DNA of 64,000 nt from Lachnospiraceae bacterium. GTDB lineage: Bacteria > Bacillota > Clostridia > Lachnospirales > Lachnospiraceae. Below the pieces are notes generated by a model. It had not been told where the DNA came from. It made no database searches and was given only the letters and a program-made list of their open reading frames with translations. The stretch is taken from NCBI GenBank assembly GCA_017624855.1, contig JAGAMF010000005.1, positions 1 to 64,000 on the forward strand. The letters run 5' to 3'. This document shows, piece by piece, positions 51,029 to 61,494 of this stretch (the first letter of the stretch is position 1; each line of letters opens with the position of its first letter). A program made the position numbers and the translations under genes.

Positions 51029-51233
51029 AATTCGGTTGAATGGGTATGATATAGAGATGCGATGCAAAAATTTATTCCAACAGAACGCGCTCTCGCTCGG
51101 TTGTCTGCGTAGCAGTACTAAATTCGCAGGCAAAAAAGCCTGCTCATTAAGTGCTGACGCATACAAACGGTTCTTTATGGAATATAAGTTTTGCATCGCA
51201 TCAGCTAGTGCTATAACCATTTCAACCGAAATT
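51029..51233. repeat. Long palindromic element B (about 205 bp)
   Basis: The outer arms TTCGGTTGAA (51031-51040) and TTCAACCGAA (51221-51230) begin a stem that continues through GATGCGATGCAAAA/TTTTGCATCGCATC, ATTCCAACAGAAC/GTTCTTTATGGAAT and TGCGTAGCAGTACT/AGTGCTGACGCA, and ends in GCAGGC-AAAAAA-GCCTGC. As in element A, CGCGCTCTCGCTCGG (51086-51100) is an unpaired block on the left arm. The 27 nt at 51074-51100 are identical to 487-513. It occupies the whole gap between the aminotransferase gene and trmL. Confidence 0.85.
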
Positions 51234-51288
51234 TTGTTGTGAGTATATATTTTTACAAATGTAGCGCAATTGCAACGGAGGAGAAGAG

Positions 51289-51783
51289 ATGCATATCGTT
51301 TTATATCAGCCCGAAATCGCGGGAAATACCGGAAATATCGGCAGAACCTGCGTGGCCACCAATACGGTGCTCCACTTGATTGAGCCCTTGGGATTTCGTT
51401 TGAATGAAAAGGAAATCAAGCGTGCCGGCATGGATTACTGGGAGCATCTTGATGTAAGAAGATATATCAATTTTGAGGAATTTTTGGAGAAGAATCCCGG
51501 AGCGAAGATTTATATGGCAACCACCAAGGCCCATCATTGTTATACCGAGGTGGAGTACGGACCGAATGATTATATTATGTTCGGCAAGGAAAGTGCGGGA
51601 ATTCCGGAAGAGATTCTGGTGGATTATGAGGATACCTGCATCCGCATTCCCATGCTGGACAAAATCCGTTCCCTTAATCTGTCCAATTCCGTAAGCATTG
51701 TACTCTATGAGGCGCTCAGACAAAATAATTTTGACCAGATGAAGTTGGAAGGCGAATTACACAGACTGAGCTGGAAAGAATAG
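51289..51783 (+). CDS. trmL: tRNA (cytidine(34)-2'-O)-methyltransferase
   Basis: A 164-residue SPOUT enzyme that methylates the ribose of the wobble nucleotide in certain leucine tRNAs. Motifs: PEIAGNTGNIGRTCVATN, FGKESAGIPEEIL, and IRSLNLSNSVSIVLYEALRQ of the knotted SAM site. Its minimal length, without extra domains, is typical of TrmL. The ribosome binding site is GGAGGAG. Confidence 0.93.
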   Translation: MHIVLYQPEIAGNTGNIGRTCVATNTVLHLIEPLGFRLNEKEIKRAGMDYWEHLDVRRYINFEEFLEKNPGAKIYMATTKAHHCYTEVEYGPNDYIMFGKESAGIPEEILVDYEDTCIRIPMLDKIRSLNLSNSVSIVLYEALRQNNFDQMKLEGELHRLSWKE

Positions 51784-51848
51784 AGTATGCAGGATTTTAT
51801 ATCGGAAAAGAAGATAAAGTTTGTATTTTAGTGTAAAAGGAGATTGGC

Positions 51849-52169
51849 ATGAGCGAACAGGAATTAAATAATAATCTGAATTGTGATTCGCAAGAAGAAA
51901 CAGGTTTAAAATAAGAAACCAACACAGCAATGATTGTGTGGCTGGTTGTGTCGATTGTGTCCTTTGTTTTATCGCTGGTTTGTTTTGTGGCAGGTCTTAT
52001 CGGTATCTTGGTAAGCATTGGATTATTGATGCTTCCGATGGCGGGATTCTTTGGTCTGGGATTTTCGGTTGTACTTTTTGCGGCGGCCGTGGTTTTCCTG
52101 TTACTTGCAATCGGAGCGTTGATTGGTTTCTTTTATTGTAAAAAGAATCCCAAGAAGGATGCAGAGTAA
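51849..52169 (+). pseudogene. Small membrane protein gene interrupted by an in-frame stop
   Basis: AAGGAG precedes an ATG at 51849 that opens a 21-codon frame (MSEQELNNNLNCDSQEETGLK) ending in TAA at 51912-51914. The same frame reopens at once and from ATG 51930 encodes 79 residues, almost all in two or three membrane helices (FVLSLVCFVAGLIGILVSIG, FGLGFSVVLFAAAVVFLLLAI), ending in a basic tail. The region before 51930 has no ribosome binding site. Either a nonsense mutation has split one gene of about 106 residues, or the first frame is a leader peptide. It ends before a terminator. Confidence 0.6.
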
Positions 52170-52193
52170 AATAGTGGAAGGTTTTAAACTCAA

Positions 52194-52219
52194 AGGGAGC
52201 CGAGAGGCTCCCTATTTTT
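52194..52219 (+). terminator. Intrinsic terminator
   Basis: AGGGAGCC, GAGA loop, GGCTCCCT and ATTTTT. Confidence 0.92.
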
Positions 52220-52253
52220 ATGGGCGGATATACAAGATTTCCCCACCTTTATC

Positions 52254-52282
52254 TTGACAACCCCACCCATCAAAGATAAAAT
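52254..52282 (+). promoter_or_regulatory. Promoter of ileS
   Basis: TTGACA (52254-52259), 17-bp spacer, TAAAAT (52277-52282). The leader of about 65 nt can form a small hairpin (GCCCA-TTTT-TGGGC, about 52317-52330, then TTTT). It is too short for a T-box. Confidence 0.75.
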
Positions 52283-52356
52283 AGGCTTGGACTGCGTCTA
52301 TCCTTGGGATAGTTGCGCCCATTTTTGGGCTTTTATGATAGAAAGGAGTACATGTC

Positions 52357-55300
52357 ATGTACAACAAAGTTGCAACGGATTTGAATTTCGTACAGCGCGA
52401 AAAAGAAGTGGAGAACTTCTGGAAAGAGCAGGATATTTTCCGTAAAAGTATGGAGAACCGCAAAGAAGGCGAGACCTATACTTTTTATGACGGACCGCCT
52501 ACCGCTAACGGTAAGCCCCATATCGGTCATGTTTTGACCCGTGTTATCAAGGACATGATTCCCCGCTACAGAACCATGAAAGGTTATATGGTTCCCCGTA
52601 AAGCAGGCTGGGATACTCATGGACTTCCTGTTGAAATTGAAGTAGAGAAGCTTTTAGGTCTTGACGGTAAGGAGCAGATTGAAGAATACGGTCTGGAGCC
52701 TTTTATCGGCAAGTGTAAGGAAAGTGTTTGGAAATACAAAGGTATGTGGGAGGATTTCTCCGGAACCGTTGGTTTCTGGGCTGACATGGACGATCCTTAT
52801 GTAACATACCATGATGATTTTATCGAGTCCGAATGGTGGGCATTGAAAGAAATCTGGAATAAGGGCCTTTTATACAAAGGTTTTAAAATTGTGCCTTACT
52901 GCCCTCGTTGCGGAACATCCCTTTCTTCTCATGAAGTGGCACAGGGTTATAAAGATGTAAAAGAACGCTCCGCTATTGCCCGTTTCAAGGTAAAAGGCGA
53001 AGATGCATACATTTTGGCATGGACAACCACACCTTGGACCTTACCTTCCAATGTGGCACTTTGTGTAAATCCCAATGAAGAATACTGCAAGGTAAAAGCA
53101 GCTGACGGCAATGTGTACTACATGGCAAAAGCCCTTCTTGATACAGTCCTTGGAAGATTGGCGGAAGAAGGCAAGCCTGCTTATGAAATCCTTGAAACAT
53201 ATATCGGTAAAGATTTGGAATACAAGGAATATGAGCCTTTGTTTGACCATGCGGTTGAAATCTGTGCAAAGCAGAATAAAAAGGCGTATTTCGTAACCTG
53301 CGATACTTATGTAACATTGACAGACGGTACCGGCGTGGTTCATATTGCACCCGCGTTTGGTGAAGACGATGCCAATGTAGGTCGCAATTACGACTTACCT
53401 TTCGTACAGCTTGTAGACTCCAAGGGTGAAATGACCAAGGAAACTCCTTGGGCAGGAACTTTCTGTAAGGATGCGGACAAGCATGTATTGGTTGAGCTTG
53501 AAAAGAACGGTCTCCTCTACGATGCACCGAAATTCGAGCACAGCTATCCTCACTGCTGGAGATGTGATACTCCGTTGATTTACTACGCACGCGAATCTTG
53601 GTTCATCAAGATGACCGCCGTAAAAGAGGATTTAATCCGTAATAACAACACCATTAACTGGATTCCCGAATCCATCGGTAAGGGTCGTTTCGGTGACTGG
53701 TTGGAAAATATCCAGGATTGGGGTATTTCCCGTAACCGTTACTGGGGTACACCCCTTAACATTTGGGAATGTAGCGAATGTGGACATATGCATTCCATCG
53801 GAAGCCGCGAAGAATTACAGGAATTAAGCGATAACTATCCCGAAGGCGGTGTGGAATTGCACAGACCCTTCATTGATGAAGTTACCTTCCCTTGTGAGAA
53901 GTGTGGCGGCACCATGAAGCGTGTATCCGAAGTAATCGACTGCTGGTTTGACTCAGGTGCAATGCCTTTTGCACAGCACCACTATCCTTTTGAAAATAAG
54001 GATAAGTTTGAGGCACAGTTCCCTGCTCAGTTTATTTCTGAGGCAGTTGACCAGACAAGAGGTTGGTTCTACTCACTTTTAGCAGAATCTACACTTTTAT
54101 TTAATAAGGCACCTTACGAGAATGTAATCGTTTTGGGCCATGTACAGGATGAAAACGGACAGAAGATGAGTAAGTCCAAGGGTAATGCGGTTGATCCTTT
54201 CGACGCATTGGAGACTTATGGCGCAGATGCCATCCGTTGGTACTTCTACATTAACTCTGCTCCCTGGTTACCGAACCGTTTCCACGGCAAAGCAGTACAG
54301 GAAGGCCAGCGTAAGTTCATGGGTACTCTTTGGAATACCTACGCATTCTTCGTTTTGTATGCAAACATCGACAATTTTGATGCAACCAAATATACATTGG
54401 AATACGATAAATTACCGGTTATGGACAAGTGGCTCCTTTCCAAGATGAATTCCGTAATCAAGGAAGTGGACGACGACTTGGCAAACTATCGCATCCCCGA
54501 AGCAGCAAGAGCACTTCAGGAGTTCGTGGATGAAATGAGTAACTGGTATGTGCGTCGCGGCCGTGAGCGTTTCTGGGCTAAGGGCATGGAGCAGGATAAA
54601 ATCAATGCATACATGACACTTTACACAGCCCTTGTAACCGTCTCCAAGGTTGCAGCACCTATGATTCCTTTTATGACAGAGCAGATTTACCGCAACTTGG
54701 TTTGCAGCATCGATGCAAACGCACCGGAAAGCGTTCACTTATGTGATTTCCCCGTTGCGGACGAATCCATGATTGATAAAAAGCTGGAAGAGGATATGGA
54801 AGCAGTATTAAAGACCGTAGTTTTAGGTCGTGCATGCAGAAATACCGCAAACATCAAGAACCGCCAGCCCATCGCTACCATGTTTGTAAAAGCTCCTTTT
54901 ACCTTGGGCGAATTTTATCAGGAAATCATCGAAGATGAATTAAATGTGAAAAAGGTTGTCTTTACCGATGAGGTAAGAGAATTCACCACCTATACTTTTA
55001 AGCCTCAGCTTCGTACCGTAGGTCCTAAGTACGGTAAGCAGTTGGGCGGCATCCAGAAGTATCTCGGCAGTGTTGACGGCAACGATGCAATGGATATTTT
55101 AAAAGAAAAGGGTGCGTTAACCTTTGATGTGGACGGAACCGAAGTATCTCTCGCAGAAGAAGATCTTCTTATCGATATGAAGCAGAAGGAAGGCTATGTA
55201 ACAGAAGCGGACAATACCGTAACCGTTATTCTGGATACCAATCTGAACGAAGAATTAATCGAAGAAGGCTTTATGTACGAGGTAATCAGCAAGGTACAGA

Positions 55301-55512
55301 CCATGCGTAAAGATTCCGGCTTTGAAGTTATGGACCATATTAAGGTTTATATCAATGGTAATGACAGAGTTGCAGATGTCGTAAAGAAAAACGAGAATGC
55401 AATCTCTGTAAAAGTACTGGCAGACGAAATCGTCTACGGTGCTAGCTGCGACGGCGCTAAGAACTGGAATGTCAACGGGGAAGATGTAACCATCGGCGTG
55501 CAGAAGCAGTAA
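52357..55512 (+). CDS. ileS: Isoleucyl-tRNA synthetase, type 2 (eukaryote-like)
   Basis: A 1051-residue class I enzyme that charges tRNA-Ile and edits valine. The HIGH motif is PTANGKPHIGHVLTRVIKDMIPRYRTMKG, with GWDTHGLPVEIEVEK after it, KMSKSKGNAVDPFD near residue 598, and a CP1 editing domain between (TTTPWTLPSN, GTGVVHIAPAFGEDD). The wording of these motifs and the lack of a C-terminal zinc finger match the type 2 form, which is naturally little affected by mupirocin. Unlike most Firmicute ileS genes, it has no T-box leader. Confidence 0.94.
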   Translation: MYNKVATDLNFVQREKEVENFWKEQDIFRKSMENRKEGETYTFYDGPPTANGKPHIGHVLTRVIKDMIPRYRTMKGYMVPRKAGWDTHGLPVEIEVEKLLGLDGKEQIEEYGLEPFIGKCKESVWKYKGMWEDFSGTVGFWADMDDPYVTYHDDFIESEWWALKEIWNKGLLYKGFKIVPYCPRCGTSLSSHEVAQGYKDVKERSAIARFKVKGEDAYILAWTTTPWTLPSNVALCVNPNEEYCKVKAADGNVYYMAKALLDTVLGRLAEEGKPAYEILETYIGKDLEYKEYEPLFDHAVEICAKQNKKAYFVTCDTYVTLTDGTGVVHIAPAFGEDDANVGRNYDLPFVQLVDSKGEMTKETPWAGTFCKDADKHVLVELEKNGLLYDAPKFEHSYPHCWRCDTPLIYYARESWFIKMTAVKEDLIRNNNTINWIPESIGKGRFGDWLENIQDWGISRNRYWGTPLNIWECSECGHMHSIGSREELQELSDNYPEGGVELHRPFIDEVTFPCEKCGGTMKRVSEVIDCWFDSGAMPFAQHHYPFENKDKFEAQFPAQFISEAVDQTRGWFYSLLAESTLLFNKAPYENVIVLGHVQDENGQKMSKSKGNAVDPFDALETYGADAIRWYFYINSAPWLPNRFHGKAVQEGQRKFMGTLWNTYAFFVLYANIDNFDATKYTLEYDKLPVMDKWLLSKMNSVIKEVDDDLANYRIPEAARALQEFVDEMSNWYVRRGRERFWAKGMEQDKINAYMTLYTALVTVSKVAAPMIPFMTEQIYRNLVCSIDANAPESVHLCDFPVADESMIDKKLEEDMEAVLKTVVLGRACRNTANIKNRQPIATMFVKAPFTLGEFYQEIIEDELNVKKVVFTDEVREFTTYTFKPQLRTVGPKYGKQLGGIQKYLGSVDGNDAMDILKEKGALTFDVDGTEVSLAEEDLLIDMKQKEGYVTEADNTVTVILDTNLNEELIEEGFMYEVISKVQTMRKDSGFEVMDHIKVYINGNDRVADVVKKNENAISVKVLADEIVYGASCDGAKNWNVNGEDVTIGVQKQ

Positions 55513-55589
55513 AATAGAGTAATGTTTTGGGGAAAACATTATATGAATGTGACAAGCACATTCTTTATCAAAACAATGGAGGAAAGAAA

Positions 55590-58100
55590 ATGGCAGCAGC
55601 AAAAAAAGCAACACCTGCAAAGAAAGAAACAAAAGCGGCAAACGCAGTGTTCAAATTCGACAAAGAATTGTTCAAGCGCAGCGTTTTATACAATGTTAAG
55701 ACATTGTACCGTAAAAACATGGATGAAGCATCTGAACAGCAGATTTTCCAGGCTGTATCTTATGCAATCAAGGATCAGATTGTTGATAACTGGTTAAAGA
55801 CTCAGGAAGCATACGAAAAAGAAGATCCCAAGACAGTTTACTACCTGTCAATGGAATTCTTAATGGGTCGTGCTCTCGGTAACAACATGATTAACCTTAT
55901 GGCATACAAGGATGCTAAGGATGCTTTGGAAGAACTTGGTGTTGATATCAATATTGTAGAAGATCAGGAACCGGATGCAGCTTTGGGTAACGGTGGTTTG
56001 GGCCGTTTGGCAGCATGTTTCCTTGATTCCCTTGCAACTTTGGGATATTCCGCATACGGTTGCGGTATCCGTTATCGTTACGGTATGTTCAAGCAGGAAA
56101 TCAGAGACGGATATCAGGTAGAGGTTCCCGATAATTGGCTTGCTGACGGTAATCCTTTTGAACTTCGTCGTCCCGAATACACCAAGGAAGTTCGTTTCGG
56201 CGGATATGTAAATGTAAGAGTAGATGAAAACGGCAGAAACAACTACTACCAGGAAGGCTACCAGGCTGTTAAGGCTGTTCCTTACGACCTTCCCATCGTA
56301 GGTTACGGAAATGGTATCGTTAATACCCTTCGTATCTGGGATGCTCAGCCTATCGACTGCTTCCGCCTTGACTCTTTTGACAAGGGTGATTATCAGAAAG
56401 CTGTTGAGCAGGAAAACCTTGCAAGAAACATCGTTGAAGTACTTTATCCCAACGATAACCATTATGCAGGTAAGGAATTAAGATTAAAACAACAGTACTT
56501 CTTCATCTCTGCATCTGTTCAGGAAGCAGTAGCGAAGTACATGAGAAATCATGACGATATTAAGAAGTTGCATGAAAAAGTAACTTTCCAGTTAAACGAT
56601 ACACATCCTACCGTAGCAATCGCTGAATTAATGCGTATTCTTATGGATGAATATTATCTTACCTGGGATGAAGCATGGTATGTAACAACCAATACCTGTG
56701 CTTACACCAACCATACAATCATGTCAGAAGCTTTGGAGAAATGGCCTATCGAATTATTCAGCCGTCTTCTTCCCAGAATCTACCAGATTGTAGAAGAAAT
56801 TAACCGCAGATTTATCTGTGAAATCGAATCAAAATATCCCGGAAACCAGGAAAAGATTCGTAAAATGGCTATCGTATATGACGGTCAGGTTAAAATGGCT
56901 CACCTTGCTATCGTTGCAGGTTACTCTGTAAACGGTGTTGCAAGACTTCATACCGAAATCTTAAAGAATCAGGAATTAAGAGATTTCTATGAGATGATGC
57001 CCGAGAAGTTCAACAACAAGACCAATGGTATTACCCAGAGAAGATTCCTTCTTCATGGTAATCCCCTTCTTGCAGATTGGGTAACCGACCACATCGGAGA
57101 CGAGTGGATCGTTGATCTTCCCAAGATGGAAGGCCTTAAAGTATATGCCAAGGATAAAAAGGCTCAGGCTGAGTTTATGAACATTAAGTATCAGAACAAG
57201 GTTCGCCTTGCAAAATACATTTTAGAGCACAACGGTATTGAAGTAGATCCTCGCTCTATCTTCGATGTTCAGGTTAAGAGATTGCATGAGTACAAGAGAC
57301 AGTTGCTCAACATCCTTCATGTAATGTACCTTTACAATGAATTAAAAGAACATCCCGATATGGAATTCTATCCCAGAACTTTCATTTTCGGTGCTAAGGC
57401 AGCAGCAGGTTACCGCAATGCGAAGCTTACCATTAAGTTAATCAATGCAGTTGCAGATGTAATCAACAACGACGCATCAATCAACGGCAAGATTAAGGTT
57501 GTATTTATTGAAAACTACCGCGTATCCAACGCAGAGTGGATTTTTGCGGCAGCAGATGTATCTGAGCAGATTTCTACCGCTTCCAAGGAAGCATCCGGTA
57601 CAGGTAACATGAAGTTCATGTTAAACGGTGCCCTTACATTGGGAACCATGGACGGTGCAAATGTGGAAATCGTGGAAGAAGTTGGTGAAGACCATGCATT
57701 TATCTTCGGTCTTTCATCTGATGAGGTTATTAACTACGAAAATAACGGCGGCTACAATCCTATGGAAATTTTCAACAATGACCAGGATGTTCGCAAGGTA
57801 TTGATGCAGTTAATCAACGGAACATACTCACAGGACGATCCTGAAAGATTCCGTCACCTTTACAACTCACTTCTTAACACAGAGAGTACATCTAAGGCTG
57901 ATACATACTTCATTTTGAAGGATTTCAAGTCTTATGCGGCAGCTCAGAAGAAAGTAGAAGAAGCATATCAGGATGAAGCTCGTTGGGCAGAAAGCGCAAT
58001 TTTGAATGTTGCATGCTCAGGTAAGTTTACTTCAGACAGAACCATTCAGCAGTATGTTGATGAAATCTGGAAGCTTGATAAGGTTGTATTAAAGAAATAA
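55590..58100 (+). CDS. glgP: Glycogen/starch/alpha-glucan phosphorylase
   Basis: An 836-residue PLP enzyme that releases glucose 1-phosphate from storage glucans. Motifs: YYLSMEFLMGRALGNN, DAALGNGGLGRLAACFLDS, FQLNDTHPTVAI, VKRLHEYKRQLLN, and the PLP lysine in SKEASGTGNMKFMLNGALTLGTMDGANVEI. The N terminus carries an extra alanine/lysine-rich stretch (AAAKKATPAKKETKAANA) of about 20 residues. ATG at 55590 follows GGAGGAAAG. The codon bias is strong, suggesting high expression. Its stop and the next start share one nucleotide (TAATG). Confidence 0.96.
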   Translation: MAAAKKATPAKKETKAANAVFKFDKELFKRSVLYNVKTLYRKNMDEASEQQIFQAVSYAIKDQIVDNWLKTQEAYEKEDPKTVYYLSMEFLMGRALGNNMINLMAYKDAKDALEELGVDINIVEDQEPDAALGNGGLGRLAACFLDSLATLGYSAYGCGIRYRYGMFKQEIRDGYQVEVPDNWLADGNPFELRRPEYTKEVRFGGYVNVRVDENGRNNYYQEGYQAVKAVPYDLPIVGYGNGIVNTLRIWDAQPIDCFRLDSFDKGDYQKAVEQENLARNIVEVLYPNDNHYAGKELRLKQQYFFISASVQEAVAKYMRNHDDIKKLHEKVTFQLNDTHPTVAIAELMRILMDEYYLTWDEAWYVTTNTCAYTNHTIMSEALEKWPIELFSRLLPRIYQIVEEINRRFICEIESKYPGNQEKIRKMAIVYDGQVKMAHLAIVAGYSVNGVARLHTEILKNQELRDFYEMMPEKFNNKTNGITQRRFLLHGNPLLADWVTDHIGDEWIVDLPKMEGLKVYAKDKKAQAEFMNIKYQNKVRLAKYILEHNGIEVDPRSIFDVQVKRLHEYKRQLLNILHVMYLYNELKEHPDMEFYPRTFIFGAKAAAGYRNAKLTIKLINAVADVINNDASINGKIKVVFIENYRVSNAEWIFAAADVSEQISTASKEASGTGNMKFMLNGALTLGTMDGANVEIVEEVGEDHAFIFGLSSDEVINYENNGGYNPMEIFNNDQDVRKVLMQLINGTYSQDDPERFRHLYNSLLNTESTSKADTYFILKDFKSYAAAQKKVEEAYQDEARWAESAILNVACSGKFTSDRTIQQYVDEIWKLDKVVLKK

Positions 58101-59089
58101 TGAAAAACAAATCAAAGACAATATGCATATTACTGGGCATTGCAGTAATGTGCATATTGCTTTGCTTATTCATGGCAAAGCATTTTAAAAATAAAACAAA
58201 CAGCGGTGAAGAATTCATTCGGGAAGCGAATATCATCGAGGAATATCTGGTTATAGAAGGCCTGGAAAAAGAATATACCTTGCTTTTCCTTACGGATACT
58301 CACATGGTGCTTACTTCGGAAGCAGACAGTGACCGTGTAATTGCCAACGCCAATGAGCGCGGGCCTGCTTTTATGGATGCACAAGGCGTGTCTTCCGTGG
58401 AACAGTTCCCTTATTGGATGGAGTATGCCAATGCCAAAGGTGTGGATGCGGTGCTTTTTGGCGGAGATATTATAGATTATCCTTCTGCCACCAACATCGA
58501 TTACCTGAATGAAAATCTTGCCAAGCTGGAGATGCCTTATTTATACACCATGGGGAACCATGACTGGACATATCCCTGGGAGTACATGACCGAGACTGCC
58601 ATAGATGAGTATCGCCCGCTACTGACTCCTTTTATAAAAGGGGATGATACCATTCAGGTGTTGGAAATGGAAGATTTTATAGTGGTGTCTATAGACAACA
58701 GCTATGATAATCAGGTACCTCCGGAGATTATGGATACTTATCTTGAACTTTTGGAAGGAGATAAGCCGGTGATTGTAATGGCCCATGTGCCTTTTTTAAC
58801 CCAGTCCGTATTAACCAAGGCAAAACAGGTGTGGAGTTCTCCCATGATTATCGGTGGGGGAAATTTTGGCGGAATCAGCCCGTCTGAAACATCGGAGCTT
58901 TTTATAAAAGAGACAACGGCAGAGGACAGCCCGGTAATAGCGGTTTTGGCCGGGCATGTTCACTTTTATGATAAAGATTATATTGACGGCGATAAAAAAG
59001 TCGTACAAATTGTAGGAGACGCAGGTTTTGAGCGAAGTGCCATACTTCTTCATATAACCGGCGAGAACATAAACGAGGAGGAAGAATAA
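58100..59089 (+). CDS. Membrane-anchored metallophosphoesterase
   Basis: A 329-residue protein. One N-terminal membrane segment (about 7-27, [20 protein letters not shown]) puts the enzyme outside the cell. The calcineurin-like phosphoesterase domain has its metal motifs in order: LTDTHM (D-x-H), FGGDIIDYP (GD), TMGNHDW (GNHD), VMAHVP and AGHVHFY (GH-x-H). Both ends overlap neighbours by one nucleotide in TAATG, so translation is coupled to glgP and the aconitase. No functional link among the three is obvious. The substrate is unknown. Confidence 0.87.
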   Translation: MKNKSKTICILLGIAVMCILLCLFMAKHFKNKTNSGEEFIREANIIEEYLVIEGLEKEYTLLFLTDTHMVLTSEADSDRVIANANERGPAFMDAQGVSSVEQFPYWMEYANAKGVDAVLFGGDIIDYPSATNIDYLNENLAKLEMPYLYTMGNHDWTYPWEYMTETAIDEYRPLLTPFIKGDDTIQVLEMEDFIVVSIDNSYDNQVPPEIMDTYLELLEGDKPVIVMAHVPFLTQSVLTKAKQVWSSPMIIGGGNFGGISPSETSELFIKETTAEDSPVIAVLAGHVHFYDKDYIDGDKKVVQIVGDAGFERSAILLHITGENINEEEE

Positions 59090-61377
59090 TGATTCAGTTA
59101 AGTAACAGCGGCGCTTATCTTATTAACGGTACCGAGCTTGTATATGACAACGCAGACGCGCAGGCAATTATCGCGCAGAAAACCGGCAAGAATGTAAGCG
59201 AAGCAGACGCAAGAAAAGAAACCATCGCATATGGAATTTTAGAAAGCCATAATACCTCAGGTAGTATGGACAAGTTAAAAATCAAATTCGATAAGTTAAC
59301 TTCCCACGACATTACTTTCGTAGGAATTATTCAGACAGCCAGAGCTTCAGGACTTGAGAAGTTCCCCATTCCCTATGTACTTACCAACTGCCACAACTCT
59401 TTGTGTGCGGTAGGCGGCACCATCAACGAGGATGACCACATGTTTGGTTTGTCTTGTGCCAAAAAATACGGCGGTGTATATGTACCCCCTCATCAGGCGG
59501 TTATTCACCAGTTTGCCCGTGAAATGATGGCAGGCGGCGGCAAGATGATTCTCGGTTCCGACTCTCATACCCGTTACGGTGCATTGGGTACCATGGCTAT
59601 GGGTGAAGGCGGTCCCGAGCTTGTTAAGCAGCTTCTTAATCAGACATACGACATTAACATGCCCGGCGTAGTGGCAGTATACATGACAGGTGCACCTGCC
59701 AAGGGTGTTGGTCCTCAGGACGTTGCCCTTGCTATTATCGGTGCAGTATTTGCCAACGGCTATGTTAAGAATAAAGTAATGGAATTCGTAGGCCCCGGCG
59801 TGGCTTCTTTAACTCCCGATTTTCGTATCGGTATCGATGTAATGACCACAGAAACCACATGTCTTTCATCTATTTGGCAGACAGATGCTCAGGTGGAAGA
59901 ATTCTATGAGATTCATGGTCGTAAAGAAGAATACAAGGAGTTGAATCCCGGTGCAGTGGCATACTATGACGGCGTAATCACAGTTGATTTATCTGCAATT
60001 AAGCCTATGATTGCCATGCCTTTCCATCCCAGCAACACTTACACCATCGATGAATTGAATGCCAACCTTATGGATATCCTTGATGATGTGGAGAAGCGTG
60101 CGGCAGTCAGCCTTGACGGTGCTGTGGATTACACCTTAAAAGATAAGGTGCGTAACGGTAAGCTCTATGTAGACCAGGGTATTATCGCAGGTTGTGCCGG
60201 CGGCGGATTTGAGAATATCTGCGCTGCTGCGGACATTTTAAAAGGAAACTTTATCGGTGCGGATGAATTTACATTAAGCGTATATCCCGCATCTATGCCT
60301 GTATATATGGAATTGGTGAAGAACGGTTGTGCAGCAACCATTATGCAGTCCGGTGCCATTATGAAGACTGCATTCTGCGGACCTTGCTTCGGTGCAGGAG
60401 ATACACCCGCAAACAATGCTTTAAGTATCAGACACTCAACCCGTAACTTCCCCAACCGTGAAGGTTCTAAGCTCCAGAACGGCCAGATTTCCTCTGTTGC
60501 CCTTATGGATGCCCGTTCTATCGCAGCAACTGCTGCCAACAAGGGTATTCTTACTTCTGCGGCTGAATTTGACGGCGAGTTAAGCAAATACAAATATTAC
60601 TTTGACAGCAGCATCTACGCAAATCGTGTATACGATTCCAAGGGTGTGGCTGATCCTTCCGTGGACATTAAGTTTGGTCCCAACATTAAGGACTGGCCTG
60701 CAATGTGCGAATTAACCGATGACTTGTTATTAAAAGTTGTATCAGAGATTCACGATCCCGTAACCACCACCGATGAGTTAATTCCTTCCGGTGAAACTTC
60801 ATCCTTCCGTTCCAATCCTTTGGGCTTGGCAGAATTCACACTTTCCAGAAAAGACCCTGCTTATGTAGGCAGAGCCAAGGAAGTACAGAAGGCAGAGAAG
60901 GCAAGAGAAGACGGCAAGTGCCCCGTAGAAGAAGTAGCTGAATTAAAAGCGGTTTACGATACCATCGAGGCTAACTTCCCCGGCGTAGAAAAGAAGAACA
61001 TCGGTATCGGTAGTACAATCTTCGCCGTAAAACCCGGCGACGGTTCTGCACGTGAGCAGGCTGCAAGCTGCCAGAAGGTACTTGGCGGCTGGGCTAACAT
61101 TGCCAACGAATATGCAACCAAGAGATATCGTTCCAACTTAATTAACTGGGGTATGCTTCCCTTCTTAATTCCCGAAGGCGAGCTTCCTTTCAAGAACTTA
61201 GATTACATCTATGTTCCCGGAATCCGTAAGGCAATCGAAGACAAGACCGAGATTATCAAGGCTTACACCATTGCCGACGGCAAGACCACAGAGTTCGAAT
61301 TAAAAGTGGGAGAATTAACCAACGAGGAGCGTGAAATTATCCTCAAGGGTTGCCTGATTAATTACAACCGTATCTAA
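59089..61377 (+). CDS. Aconitate hydratase
   Basis: A 762-residue iron-sulfur hydratase that would convert citrate to isocitrate. The cluster cysteines are expected in [12 protein letters not shown] or nearby and in [16 protein letters not shown]. Other segments are [21 protein letters not shown], and [19 protein letters not shown] in the C-terminal swivel domain. The overall wording matches the mitochondrial-type bacterial aconitase rather than AcnB. No citrate synthase or isocitrate dehydrogenase gene is near. It is translationally coupled to the upstream phosphoesterase. Confidence 0.9.
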   Translation: MIQLSNSGAYLINGTELVYDNADAQAIIAQKTGKNVSEADARKETIAYGILESHNTSGSMDKLKIKFDKLTSHDITFVGIIQTARASGLEKFPIPYVLTNCHNSLCAVGGTINEDDHMFGLSCAKKYGGVYVPPHQAVIHQFAREMMAGGGKMILGSDSHTRYGALGTMAMGEGGPELVKQLLNQTYDINMPGVVAVYMTGAPAKGVGPQDVALAIIGAVFANGYVKNKVMEFVGPGVASLTPDFRIGIDVMTTETTCLSSIWQTDAQVEEFYEIHGRKEEYKELNPGAVAYYDGVITVDLSAIKPMIAMPFHPSNTYTIDELNANLMDILDDVEKRAAVSLDGAVDYTLKDKVRNGKLYVDQGIIAGCAGGGFENICAAADILKGNFIGADEFTLSVYPASMPVYMELVKNGCAATIMQSGAIMKTAFCGPCFGAGDTPANNALSIRHSTRNFPNREGSKLQNGQISSVALMDARSIAATAANKGILTSAAEFDGELSKYKYYFDSSIYANRVYDSKGVADPSVDIKFGPNIKDWPAMCELTDDLLLKVVSEIHDPVTTTDELIPSGETSSFRSNPLGLAEFTLSRKDPAYVGRAKEVQKAEKAREDGKCPVEEVAELKAVYDTIEANFPGVEKKNIGIGSTIFAVKPGDGSAREQAASCQKVLGGWANIANEYATKRYRSNLINWGMLPFLIPEGELPFKNLDYIYVPGIRKAIEDKTEIIKAYTIADGKTTEFELKVGELTNEEREIILKGCLINYNRI

Positions 61378-61494
61378 ACGGTATAATCTTCGATATAAAG
61401 AATAAAAGTATATATTTATATACATTTTCAGACATACCGCAGATCATTCACAATTAGAATTAATAATACATTTACATGTATTTCAAAAATGAAA

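Noticed and set aside
52283..52356. A T-box leader for ileS
   Set aside because: The stretch from promoter to start codon is under 80 nt and has no GGTGG-ACCGCGG-type motif.
52985..53590. A 201-codon minus-strand frame inside ileS
   Set aside because: Antisense shadow of the editing domain region; its composition (His, Arg, Pro, Cys-rich) is not protein-like.
55860..56462. A 200-codon minus-strand frame inside glgP
   Set aside because: Antisense shadow of a highly expressed gene with strong codon bias.
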